This document shows positions 15,427-22,952 of a stretch of DNA of 27,923 bases, one piece after another. Both the position numbers and the translations under genes were made by a program. The DNA lies in contig JAWLCV010000055.1 of assembly GCA_041686955.1 (NCBI GenBank), positions 1 to 27,923 on the forward strand, read 5' to 3'. Position 1 is the first letter of the stretch, and each line of letters starts with the position of its first letter. The notes below the pieces were generated by a model. The model was not told the DNA's origin and searched no databases. It saw only the letters and a list, made by a program, of their open reading frames with translations. Origin of the DNA: UBA7803 sp041686955 (lineage in GTDB: Bacteria > Pseudomonadota > Gammaproteobacteria > Pseudomonadales > Azotimanducaceae).

Positions 15427-16101
15427 TCAGTTGACGACCATGACCACTTCGTTGGAGTACGCGCTCTCGTTGCCGTCGGCATCCAGAGCCGTCATGGCGA
15501 AGTAGTAGGAACCGGAGCGCAGCTCCACGTTCTGCTCCGTGGCCGCGGGGTTGGCCACCGCCAGTTCCTCCGTGTACGCCCGGCTCTGATCGCCGTAGTA
15601 GATGCGGTATCCCGCCAGATCCGTCAGCGCTGAGCCGTCGACGTTCTCCGTGGGCGCGACCCAGTTGAGGGTCACCACGTCCAGGACCGCCACCGACAGC
15701 ATGGCCACCGCATTGCCCCCGGCGCCGGTGCAGGTCAGGGTGAACGTGGTGCTGCCGTCCAGTGGGCCGACGGTGGCCGTGCCGGACGTGGAACGGCTGC
15801 CGCTCCAGCCGCCGCTGGCGGCGCAGCTGTCGGCCTGCTGGCTGGACCAGGTGAGCTGAACCGTCTCGCCCTGGTTCACGACGTCCGACGCGGAAGCCAG
15901 CTCCACGCTCGGCGGATCGGTGGGGGTCGGTTCGGAACCGCCGCCTGGCGGCTGTGGGGCGGGGGTGGGATCGCGGTCGACGGTGCCCGCTCCGCCCCCG
16001 CCGTCGGTGGCGGAGCCGCTGCTGCCCGAGCAGCCGGTCATCAAGGCCGTGGCCAGCAGAACGGCCCAGGTGAGGGCTCGCATCGGGCAAACTCGTTCCA
16101 T
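15427..16101 (-). CDS. Small lipoprotein with Ig-like and Fn3-like domains (paralogue 1)
   Basis: This 224-aa predicted lipoprotein has a signal sequence MRALTWAVLLATALMTGC with lipidated Cys24, then a Gly/Ser/Pro linker to about residue 67. An Ig-like domain follows (about 70-145), containing LTWSSQQADSCAASGGWSG and a second Cys in FTLTCTGAGG, probably a disulfide pair. A fibronectin-III-like domain (about 148-224) contains LAGYRIYYGDQSRAYTEE and ends YYFAMTALDADGNESAYSNE. I use ATG 16101 because gggag lies 7 bases upstream; ATG 16083 is an alternative. It is likely a cell-surface or periplasmic adhesion or scaffold protein. It is paralogous to the gene at 16246-17301 and lies upstream of prsT. 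No C-terminal sorting motif is present. Confidence 0.8.
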   Translation of the reverse strand: MERVCPMRALTWAVLLATALMTGCSGSSGSATDGGGGAGTVDRDPTPAPQPPGGGSEPTPTDPPSVELASASDVVNQGETVQLTWSSQQADSCAASGGWSGSRSTSGTATVGPLDGSTTFTLTCTGAGGNAVAMLSVAVLDVVTLNWVAPTENVDGSALTDLAGYRIYYGDQSRAYTEELAVANPAATEQNVELRSGSYYFAMTALDADGNESAYSNEVVMVVN

Positions 16102-16198
16102 CGCGTCACTCCCGTCGGCTGAAGACTTTCCGGAAATCCAGTCTACGAACGGGCAGCGGCTTTCCCGTGACCGGGCTCTCAATCGCGGCAGCAGCCGA

Positions 16199-16239
16199 GG
16201 GCGGTCACGGTCCCGAAAAATCGGGAATCGTGACCGCCC
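16199..16239 (-). terminator. Long hairpin downstream of lipoprotein paralogue 2
   Basis: Positions 16199-16209 (gggcggtcacg) pair perfectly with 16229-16239, and an inner tcccga (16211-16216) pairs with tcggga (16221-16226) around an AAAA loop. The hairpin starts 6 bases after the TGA stop of the 16246-17301 gene. No clear U-tract follows on the minus strand, so it may attenuate readthrough or protect the mRNA end and may not be a classical intrinsic terminator. Confidence 0.6.
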
Positions 16240-16245
16240 GCACGT

Positions 16246-17301
16246 TCACAGGATCGTCTTCCGAACCTCGTTCGAGTACGCGCTCTCGTTGCCCTCGGTG
16301 TCGAAGGCCGTCAGCGCGAAGAAGTAGCTGCCGGCGGGGACGTCCGCGAGCCATTCCGTGGCATCGGCGTTGGATATCCTGTGGCTCGAGGAGTACTGGC
16401 GGCTCTCGCTGCCCCAGTAGACGACGAACCCGGCCAGATCGTCGAGGGGCGAGCCGTCCACGTTCTGGGTCGGTGCCTGCCAGCGCAGCGTCTTGTCCAG
16501 CACCTCCACAGTCACCGAAGCCAGCGCGTTACCGTTGGCGCCGCTGCACGACAGCCCGTAGCTGACGGTTTCGGTGAGGGGGCCCGTGCCGAAGGTCCCG
16601 GAGAGCGGACGATCGCCCGACCAGGCGCCGGTGGCGGTGCAGCTGCTGGCATTCTCCGCGGACCAGGTCAGGGTGGCGGAACCGTTCACGGCCACCTGCT
16701 CGGCGTCCACGCGCAACGTCACCACCGGCTCGCCGCTGGAACCGTCCGTGACCGTGACCGTGGTCTGGCGGGAGACGCCGCCGCCGGCGCCCGAGCAGCT
16801 CAGGCGGAACTCGGTGTCCTGCTGCAGCGGTCCCACGGTTTCGGATCCGGAGATTTCCTTGGTGCCGCTCCACCCACCTGAGGCTTCGCAGGTCTTCGCA
16901 TCCCCGGCGCTCCAGCTCAGGGTGGCGGTTTCGCCCGGCGCCACGCTGCTCGGTGACGCGCCGAACGTCAGGGTCGGCGTCGGAATGGTGCCACCGTCCC
17001 CGCTGCCGCCGCCGGTGTCACCGCCGGTGTCACCGCCGCCGCTTCCGGAATCGCCGCCCCCGCTTCCGGAGTCCCCGCCGCCGCTTCCGGAGTCCCCGCC
17101 GCCGCTTCCGGTGCCGCCGTCACCGCTTCCCGAGCCGCCTCCGCCACTCCCGGTGCCGCCGCCTCCCGAGTCCTGCTGGCCGCCGCCTACGCCGCCGCTA
17201 CTGCCGCTGCAGGCGGAGAGCGAAGCGAGAAGCGCTATGGTGAAGAGGGTGTAGCGAACCGGTCGGGGCCGGCGAATCGGAGAAAGGGCACAGTGCTGCA
17301 T
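16246..17301 (-). CDS. Lipoprotein with Gly-Ser-Asp repeat linker, two Ig-like domains and one Fn3-like domain (paralogue 2)
   Basis: This 351-aa predicted lipoprotein has a signal sequence ending LLASLSAC, with lipidated Cys31. A low-complexity linker of GGGDSGS-type heptapeptides runs from about residue 33 to 100. Two Ig-like domains follow (about 104-185 and 190-270), each with a W-S-x-x-x-x-x-x-C-x-A-x-G-x-W-S-G pattern and a second Cys. The Fn3-like domain at the C-terminus contains LAGFVVYWGSESRQYSSS and YFFALTAFDTEGNESAYSNE, nearly matching paralogue 1. ATG 17301 is preceded by aagg at 5 bases. It is likely surface-exposed, with the linker spanning the envelope or exopolysaccharide layer. 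A strong hairpin lies just downstream. The substrate or partner is unknown. Confidence 0.8.
   Translation of the reverse strand: MQHCALSPIRRPRPVRYTLFTIALLASLSACSGSSGGVGGGQQDSGGGGTGSGGGGSGSGDGGTGSGGGDSGSGGGDSGSGGGDSGSGGGDTGGDTGGGSGDGGTIPTPTLTFGASPSSVAPGETATLSWSAGDAKTCEASGGWSGTKEISGSETVGPLQQDTEFRLSCSGAGGGVSRQTTVTVTDGSSGEPVVTLRVDAEQVAVNGSATLTWSAENASSCTATGAWSGDRPLSGTFGTGPLTETVSYGLSCSGANGNALASVTVEVLDKTLRWQAPTQNVDGSPLDDLAGFVVYWGSESRQYSSSHRISNADATEWLADVPAGSYFFALTAFDTEGNESAYSNEVRKTIL
17009..17164 (-). repeat. In-frame tandem repeats in the lipoprotein linker (12-bp and 21-bp units)
   Basis: Two identical 12-bp units (17009-17020, 17021-17032) are followed by six 21-bp units from 17039 to 17164. Units 2 and 3 (17060-17080 and 17081-17101) are identical; the others carry a few changes. 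Both unit lengths are multiples of three, so copy-number change would keep the frame and only alter linker length. Confidence 0.85.
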
Positions 17302-17655
17302 AGGGGCCTTGCCTCGCGTTCTTATCGGTGGATGAATGCGGCCAGGCCTGACGTAAGTCCCTGTACAGGCCCAGGAAACTCGAACGTCCATGTCCGAACG
17401 AGCTCCGCCGACTGGCGCGAAATCTAGGGCCCCGCCCGCGCCATGTAAATCGAATGTAATAAGCTTTTTTGTTACCGAACCTGAAACACCCTGCATCCTG
17501 ACGACACATAGATGTGCCGATTCAGGCAGTTATGCCGTATAGCTCCTGAAACAGTTTGGGCTTACATCGACGGGTCCGGCTTACATTCGTCGGCGCATTT
17601 CACCCGGCTGCGGTCGTGGTAGCATCGAGCCACCGCCAGCACCGAATCCGAGCCC
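17302..17655. promoter_or_regulatory. Divergent intergenic region, locally AT-rich, with repeated ATGTAA and CCTGAAACA motifs
   Basis: This 354-bp gap separates the divergent lipoprotein and CinA-like genes. ATGTAA occurs at 17443-17448 and 17454-17459, and its reverse complement TTACAT at 17562-17567 and 17581-17586, so two direct pairs face each other. CCTGAAACA occurs twice (17480-17488, 17545-17553). A run of six T lies near 17465. I find no convincing -35/-10 pair for the lipoprotein gene. These motifs may be regulator sites, but no named regulator fits well. No small gene is supported here. Confidence 0.4.
17617..17625 (+). promoter_or_regulatory. Predicted extended -10 promoter for the cinA-like gene
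   Basis: The sequence tggtagcat fits an extended -10 (TGn followed by TAGCAT at 17620-17625), 30 bases before the ATG at 17656. No good -35 lies at the usual distance. The same TGG-TA pattern occurs before the thioesterase-like gene at 8085. Tentative. Confidence 0.4.
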
Positions 17656-18411
17656 ATGGAAAACCGCGCCGTCACCGCCTGCGTGCTGATCATCGGCAAC
17701 GAGATCCTGTCCGGGCGGACCCAGGACGTGAACCTGGCCCACATCGCCCGGACCGTGGGCGGATGGGGCATTCAGGTCCGCGAGGCGCGGGTGATTCCGG
17801 ACGTTCCGGAAGCCATCGTCACCGCCGTGAACGAAGCCCGGGCGCGCTTCGACTACGTATTCACCACCGGCGGCATCGGCCCCACCCACGACGACATCAC
17901 CGCGGACTGCATCGCCGCCGCGTTCGAGGTGGATCTTGTGATTCATCCGGAGATCGCCGAGCGCATCCAACGGCGGCCCGCGCCCCCGGACATCATGGCC
18001 GCGCGGATGCGCATGGCCCGGGTACCGGAAGGGGCTACCCTCATCGACAATCTGACCGGCGGCCCCCAGGGATTCCGCATCGAGAACGTGTTCGTGATGG
18101 CCGGAATCCCTGCGGTGATGCAGGCCATGCTCGGCAGCCTGGAGGGCAAACTGCAGGGCGGGCCCCTGGTACGGTCCCGCTCCGTCACCGCTTACGTGGG
18201 CGAGAGCCAGATCGCCGGGCCGCTTCGCGACATCCAGCAGCGCTACCCGGATCTCGACCTCGGCAGCTATCCCTTCTTCCGGCAGGACCGCTACGGCACC
18301 ACGCTGGTGCTGCGCGGCACCGACGAGGCCCGCCTGGATGCCATGCTCGAGGAGGTGAAAGGCGCCATCGTCGACGCCGGCGAGACCCCGCAGGACGTGC
18401 GCCGGGAGTGA
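17656..18411 (+). CDS. CinA-like molybdopterin-binding-domain (MoCF) protein
   Basis: This 251-aa protein has the MoCF_biosynth fold of the CinA N-terminal domain. LIIGNEILSGRTQDVN (residues 11-26) and the hallmark VFTTGGIGPTHDD (68-80) are clear, followed by NLTGGPQGFRIENVFVMAGIPAVM in the expected place. Full CinA proteins (about 400 aa) carry a C-terminal nicotinamide-nucleotide deamidase domain that is absent here, so this is the short COG1058-type form. Such proteins may handle pyrophosphate or nucleotide cofactors, but the exact reaction is not settled. The stop shares a GTGA overlap with the next gene, so the two are translationally coupled. There is no signal peptide. Confidence 0.85.
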   Translation: MENRAVTACVLIIGNEILSGRTQDVNLAHIARTVGGWGIQVREARVIPDVPEAIVTAVNEARARFDYVFTTGGIGPTHDDITADCIAAAFEVDLVIHPEIAERIQRRPAPPDIMAARMRMARVPEGATLIDNLTGGPQGFRIENVFVMAGIPAVMQAMLGSLEGKLQGGPLVRSRSVTAYVGESQIAGPLRDIQQRYPDLDLGSYPFFRQDRYGTTLVLRGTDEARLDAMLEEVKGAIVDAGETPQDVRRE

Positions 18412-19619
18412 GCGTCACCGCCCCCAGCACCGCGCCGGCCGGCAACAACGGCGGCCGCAGAGCGGGCCGGCGTCCCATCGCCGCCGTCGCGGCGGTGGCG
18501 TTCTCGGCCCTGGTCGGGTTCGCCACCGCAACCGCCGCCGAGGTTCGCGAAGAGTTCGACGCGCTTCCGGCAGCCAAAGCGCTGGCCGTGGCCCCGGAAC
18601 GGCCGGAGACGGTGCGCGCCGTCGTCCACTCCCAGCCCCACGATCTGGCGGCCTCACTGGCGGCCCTGGAGCGCTGCCAGGCCCTGGCGAGCCCCGGCGA
18701 CGTATGCGAGGTGGTCCGGCTCAACGACGAGCGGATCACCACGGGGCGCGAGATTCTGGATCGGGTGCCGAAGCGCCCCCATCCGCTGTTTCTGTGGCAT
18801 TACCGTCACGGCCCCGTCCAGCTCTACCTCGCCGGATCCATCCACCTTCTGAAGCCAACCCTGTACCCGTTGCCGGCCCAGCTCACCCAGGCGTTCGAGG
18901 GCTCCGACTACCTGGTGCTCGAGGTGGACGTGGAGGCGGTTCCGCCGGCAACCCTGCAGCAGCGCACGCTGGAGCACGGCCTGCTGCCCCAGGGCGAAAG
19001 CCTGGAGACGGTACTGCCGCCGCCGTTGTACAGGCGCCTGGAGCGGCAGCTCGGCGCCTACGGAATGAGTGCGCGCATGGTCGGTGCGGCCAAGCCGGCC
19101 ATGGTGATGAACCAGCTCGTGGTCGCCCGTCTGATGGCGCTCGGTTACCTGGCGAATGCAGGGCTGGAAAACCACTTCCTCGAGCGTCGAACCCGCCAGC
19201 GCGTTCTCGAGCTGGAGTCGCTGGAGAGCCAGCTCGCGCTGCTCTTCGACCAGCCCATGCCGGTCCAGATCGCCCTGCTCGACGAGGCGCTCGAGCTGGC
19301 CGACCAGATCGAGCCGCTCCTCGCCGGCATGGTGGTGGCCTGGCTCGCCGGGGACGACGCGGCATTTCTCGAGCTGTTCCGCGCTCAGGCCGGGGACTCG
19401 CCACACTCCCGGGCATTCAACGAGGCACTGCTCGACGACCGCAATCGGCACATGGCAGACCGGATCGCCGACTTGCTGGCCCAGGAGACCGAGATGCCCG
19501 CCAGCTACTTCGTGCTGGTGGGCGCCGCCCACCTGGTGGGGGACGAAGGCATCGTGGCCCTGCTGGAGCGGCGCGGGATCCACGGCCGGCGCATCCGCTC
19601 CGACGAACGGCTGCCCTAG
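18408..19619 (+). CDS. TraB/GumN-family exported protein
   Basis: This 403-aa protein starts at a GTG that overlaps the previous stop. A hydrophobic signal segment spans about residues 24-44, with likely cleavage after ATA. The TraB/GumN motifs are LAGSIHLLKPTLYPLP (141-156), LVLEVDVE, ESLESQLALLFD, DRNRHMADRIADLL and, near the C-terminus, FVLVGAAHLVGDEGIVALLERRG. Paired GxxH and Glu motifs of this family suggest a metal-dependent hydrolase or protease fold, though bacterial GumN function is poorly known. An N-terminal extension of about 75 residues after the signal (EREEF to VPKRPHP) is not part of the usual domain. It probably acts in the periplasm. The SDR gene follows after 24 bp. Confidence 0.82.
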   Translation: MSVTAPSTAPAGNNGGRRAGRRPIAAVAAVAFSALVGFATATAAEVREEFDALPAAKALAVAPERPETVRAVVHSQPHDLAASLAALERCQALASPGDVCEVVRLNDERITTGREILDRVPKRPHPLFLWHYRHGPVQLYLAGSIHLLKPTLYPLPAQLTQAFEGSDYLVLEVDVEAVPPATLQQRTLEHGLLPQGESLETVLPPPLYRRLERQLGAYGMSARMVGAAKPAMVMNQLVVARLMALGYLANAGLENHFLERRTRQRVLELESLESQLALLFDQPMPVQIALLDEALELADQIEPLLAGMVVAWLAGDDAAFLELFRAQAGDSPHSRAFNEALLDDRNRHMADRIADLLAQETEMPASYFVLVGAAHLVGDEGIVALLERRGIHGRRIRSDERLP

Positions 19620-19643
19620 ACGCCATACGGTGATGGAGGAACC

Positions 19644-20360
19644 ATGAACATCGAGGGTAGGAAGGCGCTGGTGCTGGGGGGGACCTCGGGTATCGGCCTG
19701 GCCGCGGCCCTGCAGCTCCGCGACGCCGGCGCCCAGGTGGTGGCCATGAGCCGCAACCCGAAGCGCCTCGAACAGGCGCGCGCGGCGCTGGGCGACCGGG
19801 GCAGCGTGCGGCCGCTGGACGTGCTCGACCGCGGCGCCATGGCCGCCGCCTTCGCCGAGCTCGCCCCATTCGACATTCTGGTGAATGCCGCCACCGGCGG
19901 CGAACGGGCGGCCGGGCCCTTCCTCGAGATGGATCTGGACGGCTTTCGCGGGTCCTTCGACAAGCTCTGGGGCTACGTCAACAGCGTGCGCCTGGGCGCG
20001 CCCCACCTCAGCGCCGATGGCTGCATCGTGCTGGTGAGCGGCTTTCCCGCCCGCAAGTGCCCCCCCGGCTGGTCCGCCATCTCCACCGTGGGCAACGCGG
20101 TGGAGGGATTCGCCCGCGCAGTGGCCACGGAGCTCGCCCCGCGCCGTATCAACGTGGTGTCGCCGGGCGTCATCGATACCCCCATGTTCGAAGCAGAGGG
20201 AGCGGAGCGGGCGGCGTTCCTTAGCCGGGCCACCGCAGGCAACCTGATTCGCCGGGCCGGCACCGCCGACGAGGTGGCCGATGCCATCCTCTTCGCCATT
20301 CGCAACGACTTCGTCACCGGCACCACCATCGACGTGGACGGCGGCGCATTGCTGCCCTAA
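19644..20360 (+). CDS. Short-chain dehydrogenase/reductase family protein with degenerate catalytic site
   Basis: This 238-aa Rossmann protein has the cofactor motif LGGTSGIGLA (11-20) and a typical SDR end, VTGTTIDVDGG. The NNAG motif is LVNAAT (79-84). A serine in LVSGF (Ser132) remains, but the usual YxxxK is replaced: Trp143 stands at the Tyr position and Ser147 at the Lys position (PGWSAIST). So ordinary alcohol/ketone redox catalysis is doubtful, although NAD(P) binding is likely. It could be a non-redox SDR or an enzyme with a different base. An ATG with ggagga about 5 bases upstream sets the start. Its TAA stop overlaps the TAG stop of the convergent ThDP-enzyme gene. Confidence 0.82.
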   Translation: MNIEGRKALVLGGTSGIGLAAALQLRDAGAQVVAMSRNPKRLEQARAALGDRGSVRPLDVLDRGAMAAAFAELAPFDILVNAATGGERAAGPFLEMDLDGFRGSFDKLWGYVNSVRLGAPHLSADGCIVLVSGFPARKCPPGWSAISTVGNAVEGFARAVATELAPRRINVVSPGVIDTPMFEAEGAERAAFLSRATAGNLIRRAGTADEVADAILFAIRNDFVTGTTIDVDGGALLP

Positions 20361-21994
20361 GTGGTTCCCTGACGGCCGGGCCAGCGATAGCCGGCCTTGG
20401 CCATCACCTCGATGACTGCGGGACGACCCTCGCGGCTGACGGCCACCGCGCGATCCAGAGCTGGAATGAAATCCGCGGGCTGCACCACTCGCTCTCCGGA
20501 GGCACCGAGGCTCTGGGCAAGAGCGGCGTAGTTGCCGCCGACGAAGTTGGCGCCGTAGTCGGTGTGGGCGTCCACCAGCGAGTCGGATTCGATGGCCATG
20601 ATGCCGTTGTTGAAGATGACGCTGACGATGCCGATGCGGTTGCGCGCGGCGGTCTCGAGATCCATGCCCACCATGCCGATGGCAGCGTCGCCCATGACGT
20701 TGATGCAGATCTTCTCCGGCTCCGCCAGCTTGGCCCCCATGATGGCGCCGAGTCCGAAGCCGAGCTGGGTGGACTTGCCCCAGCCGAGGTAGCCCCGGGG
20801 GGTCGGCGCCTCCCAGAGGGAGATGATCTGCTCCCGCGGGGTGCCGGCGTCGTGGGTGACGATGGTCTGGGCGGGATCGAGGTGGCGCATCATGTCCCAG
20901 ATCACCCGGTACTGGTTGACGGGCACCTCGTCGGAGGTGAGCTCCGGCATCCATTCCTGGAGGAACGCCGCCTTGGCGGCCCGCACCGCCTCCGCCCGCG
21001 GACCCGGGCCCCGGCGGATACCGCGCCGTTCGAGACCGGCCAGCACCGCCTGCAGGGTGAGGCGCGCGTCCCCCACCAGCGGATGGTCGATACGGTATTC
21101 CTTGTTGATGTCGTCCTCGGCCACCGAAGCCTGGATCATCACCTTGCCGCCCGGGACGCTGGTGCCGTAGACGGTGCGGGTGAGGCTGCTGCCGATGGCG
21201 AACACGCAGTCCGCCTCCTTGTAGAAGGCCAGGAGGTGCGGCGGCTTGGTGAGGGCGGAGGCGCCCACGGACAAGGGGTGGTTCTCGGGAAACGCGCTCT
21301 TGCCGGGCATGGTGGTGATCACGGGGGCGTCCAGGGCCTCTGCCAGCGCCACCAGCTCCGCACCGGCCTCGGCGAACAGCGCCCCCTGCCCCACGTGCAG
21401 CAGCGGCCGCTCTGCGGCGGCCAGCGCCTCCACCGCCGCCTCCACCCCATCGGGGTCGGGGGCGAAGCGCGAGCCGGTGACCGGCCGGTAGTCGAGCTCG
21501 CCCTCGAGCTCGCCGAACAGGGCGTCCATGCCGGTCTCCACCATCACCGGGCCCCCTTTCCCCGTTCGCAGGCGGTAGAACGCGTAGCGCAGGGCGGGCG
21601 CCAGGCGCCGCGGGTCGGTGACGTAGTTGGCCCACTTGGTCACGTGCTGGTAGTTGTCCCGGGCGCTGAAGGTGGGCCGGATGCCCTGACGCGCGCTGGG
21701 CTCCCCGCCGGGAAGGAACAGCACGGGCACGTTGTCGGAGAACGCCTGGGCCACGCCGGGGAACGCGTTCTCCGCCCCGGGACCGTGCTGGCAGACGAAA
21801 ACCCCGAGACGGCGGCCGTTGGTGACCCGGCTGAAGCCGTCAGCGATGGCGAAACCCACCCGCTCCTGGCGGCACACCACCGGCCGGATGCCCACCTGGG
21901 CGCACGCCTCGATCACCGGGTTTCGCGGGTAGCAGGCGATGAACTCCACCCCCTCGGCCTTCAGAACCCGCGCGACCACCTCGAATCCTTTCAT
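20357..21994 (-). CDS. Thiamine-diphosphate-dependent enzyme, acetolactate-synthase-like superfamily
   Basis: This 545-aa protein has the three-domain layout of ThDP decarboxylases and synthases. The N-terminal Pyr domain has the cofactor-activating Glu44 (CRQERVGFAIADG) and QHGPGAENA. A central DHS-like domain spans about 180-330 (RPLLHVGQGALF). The C-terminal PP domain has GDAAIGMVGMDLETAARNRIGIVSVIFNN (435-463), the GDx-to-NN ThDP/Mg motif. The reaction cannot be fixed; acetolactate synthase itself is unlikely because no small subunit is adjacent. A benzoylformate-decarboxylase-, 2-hydroxyacyl-CoA-lyase- or sulfoacetaldehyde-type activity is possible. The ATG has a very strong site (gaggaggagg). 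It follows the dehydratase gene by 34 bp and is the last gene of the glnS-led run. Confidence 0.85.
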   Translation of the reverse strand: MKGFEVVARVLKAEGVEFIACYPRNPVIEACAQVGIRPVVCRQERVGFAIADGFSRVTNGRRLGVFVCQHGPGAENAFPGVAQAFSDNVPVLFLPGGEPSARQGIRPTFSARDNYQHVTKWANYVTDPRRLAPALRYAFYRLRTGKGGPVMVETGMDALFGELEGELDYRPVTGSRFAPDPDGVEAAVEALAAAERPLLHVGQGALFAEAGAELVALAEALDAPVITTMPGKSAFPENHPLSVGASALTKPPHLLAFYKEADCVFAIGSSLTRTVYGTSVPGGKVMIQASVAEDDINKEYRIDHPLVGDARLTLQAVLAGLERRGIRRGPGPRAEAVRAAKAAFLQEWMPELTSDEVPVNQYRVIWDMMRHLDPAQTIVTHDAGTPREQIISLWEAPTPRGYLGWGKSTQLGFGLGAIMGAKLAEPEKICINVMGDAAIGMVGMDLETAARNRIGIVSVIFNNGIMAIESDSLVDAHTDYGANFVGGNYAALAQSLGASGERVVQPADFIPALDRAVAVSREGRPAVIEVMAKAGYRWPGRQGTT

Positions 21995-22028
21995 GCCTCC
22001 TCCTCTCGCGGCCCGTGTTCCGGCTCGA

Positions 22029-22952
22029 TCATACCTCCGGCAGGGTGACGTTGCCGCCGCTCAGGATCACCCCCGCGGGCGCGTCGGCGCCCACCTCGAG
22101 CAGCGCGGCCAGGGGGACCGCCGACGACGGCTCCACCACCACCTTGAGCACGTTCCAGATCAGACGCTGCGCCTCGACGATGGCCTCCTCCGCTACCCGG
22201 GTCACCGTCAGGCCGTAGCGGTGCAGGATGCGGAAGTTCAGAACCCCCAGGGCCGTCCGCAGGCCGTCCGCCACGGTCAGCGGCGGCGGCGCCGGCTGGC
22301 GCTCTCCGCAGGCCAGCCCCCGATAGGCGTCGTCCGCCAGCTCCGGCTCCCCCGCCCGCACCGTGACCCCCGCCGCTTCCGCCACCAGCACGGTACCGCT
22401 GGCCAGACCGCCGCCACCCACCGGCACCCAGATCGTCGCCAGATCCGGAACCTCGGCCAGCAACTCGAGCGCAGCGGTGCCCTGCCCCGCCACCACGTCG
22501 GGATGGTCGTAGGGCGGAACGAACAGCGCACCGTGGGCGGAGATGAAGGATTCCAGGGCCGCCTCCCGGTCCGCCAGGGTGGGACCACAGGCGATCAGCC
22601 GGGCTCCGTAGCGGCGTGCCGCCTGGCGCTTCGCCTCGGATGCCGTCTCCGGCATGATCACCGTGGCCTCTACGTCGAGCAGCCGCGCTGCCAGGGCCAG
22701 GGCGGCGGCGTGGTTTCCGGAGCTGTGGGTCACCACCCCACGCCCCCGCGCTTCCGTGAGGGAGCCGAGCAGGCCGTTCACCGCGCCGCGCAGCTTGAAC
22801 GAGCCCGAGCGCTGGAAGTTCTCGCACTTGAAGTGCACGGGTGCTCCCACCCGCGCGTCGATGCTGCGGCTGGTGAGCACCGGGGTGCGGTGGGCGTACG
22901 GGGCGATCCGGTGAGCCGCCCGCAGCACCGCGGAAACGTCCGGATCAATCAC
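22029..22952 (-). CDS. PLP-dependent threonine/serine dehydratase-like enzyme (fold type II)
   Basis: This 307-aa protein is close in size and motifs to serine racemase, threo-3-hydroxyaspartate ammonia-lyase and biosynthetic-type threonine dehydratase without a regulatory domain. FKCENFQRSGSFKLRGA (41-57) holds the PLP lysine, Lys53. SSGNHAAALA (77-86) binds the substrate carboxylate, VPVGGGGLASG (176-186) binds the phosphate, and GEPELADDAY resembles the divalent-metal site of serine-racemase-like enzymes. It probably deaminates L-threonine, L-serine or a 3-hydroxy amino acid to a 2-oxo acid. The GTG start overlaps the stop of the GH3 gene (GTGA). A 2-oxo acid product could feed the ThDP enzyme encoded next; that link is inference. 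Confidence 0.85.
   Translation of the reverse strand: MIDPDVSAVLRAAHRIAPYAHRTPVLTSRSIDARVGAPVHFKCENFQRSGSFKLRGAVNGLLGSLTEARGRGVVTHSSGNHAAALALAARLLDVEATVIMPETASEAKRQAARRYGARLIACGPTLADREAALESFISAHGALFVPPYDHPDVVAGQGTAALELLAEVPDLATIWVPVGGGGLASGTVLVAEAAGVTVRAGEPELADDAYRGLACGERQPAPPPLTVADGLRTALGVLNFRILHRYGLTVTRVAEEAIVEAQRLIWNVLKVVVEPSSAVPLAALLEVGADAPAGVILSGGNVTLPEV

Noticed and set aside
15427..17301. Lipoproteins considered as PEP-CTERM sorting targets
   Set aside because: Neither protein has a C-terminal PEP motif, membrane helix and basic tail.
17556..18407. Upstream extension of the TraB/GumN frame over the CinA-like gene
   Set aside because: It is Arg/His-rich shadow of the CinA-like coding sequence; the signal peptide begins at the GTG at 18408.
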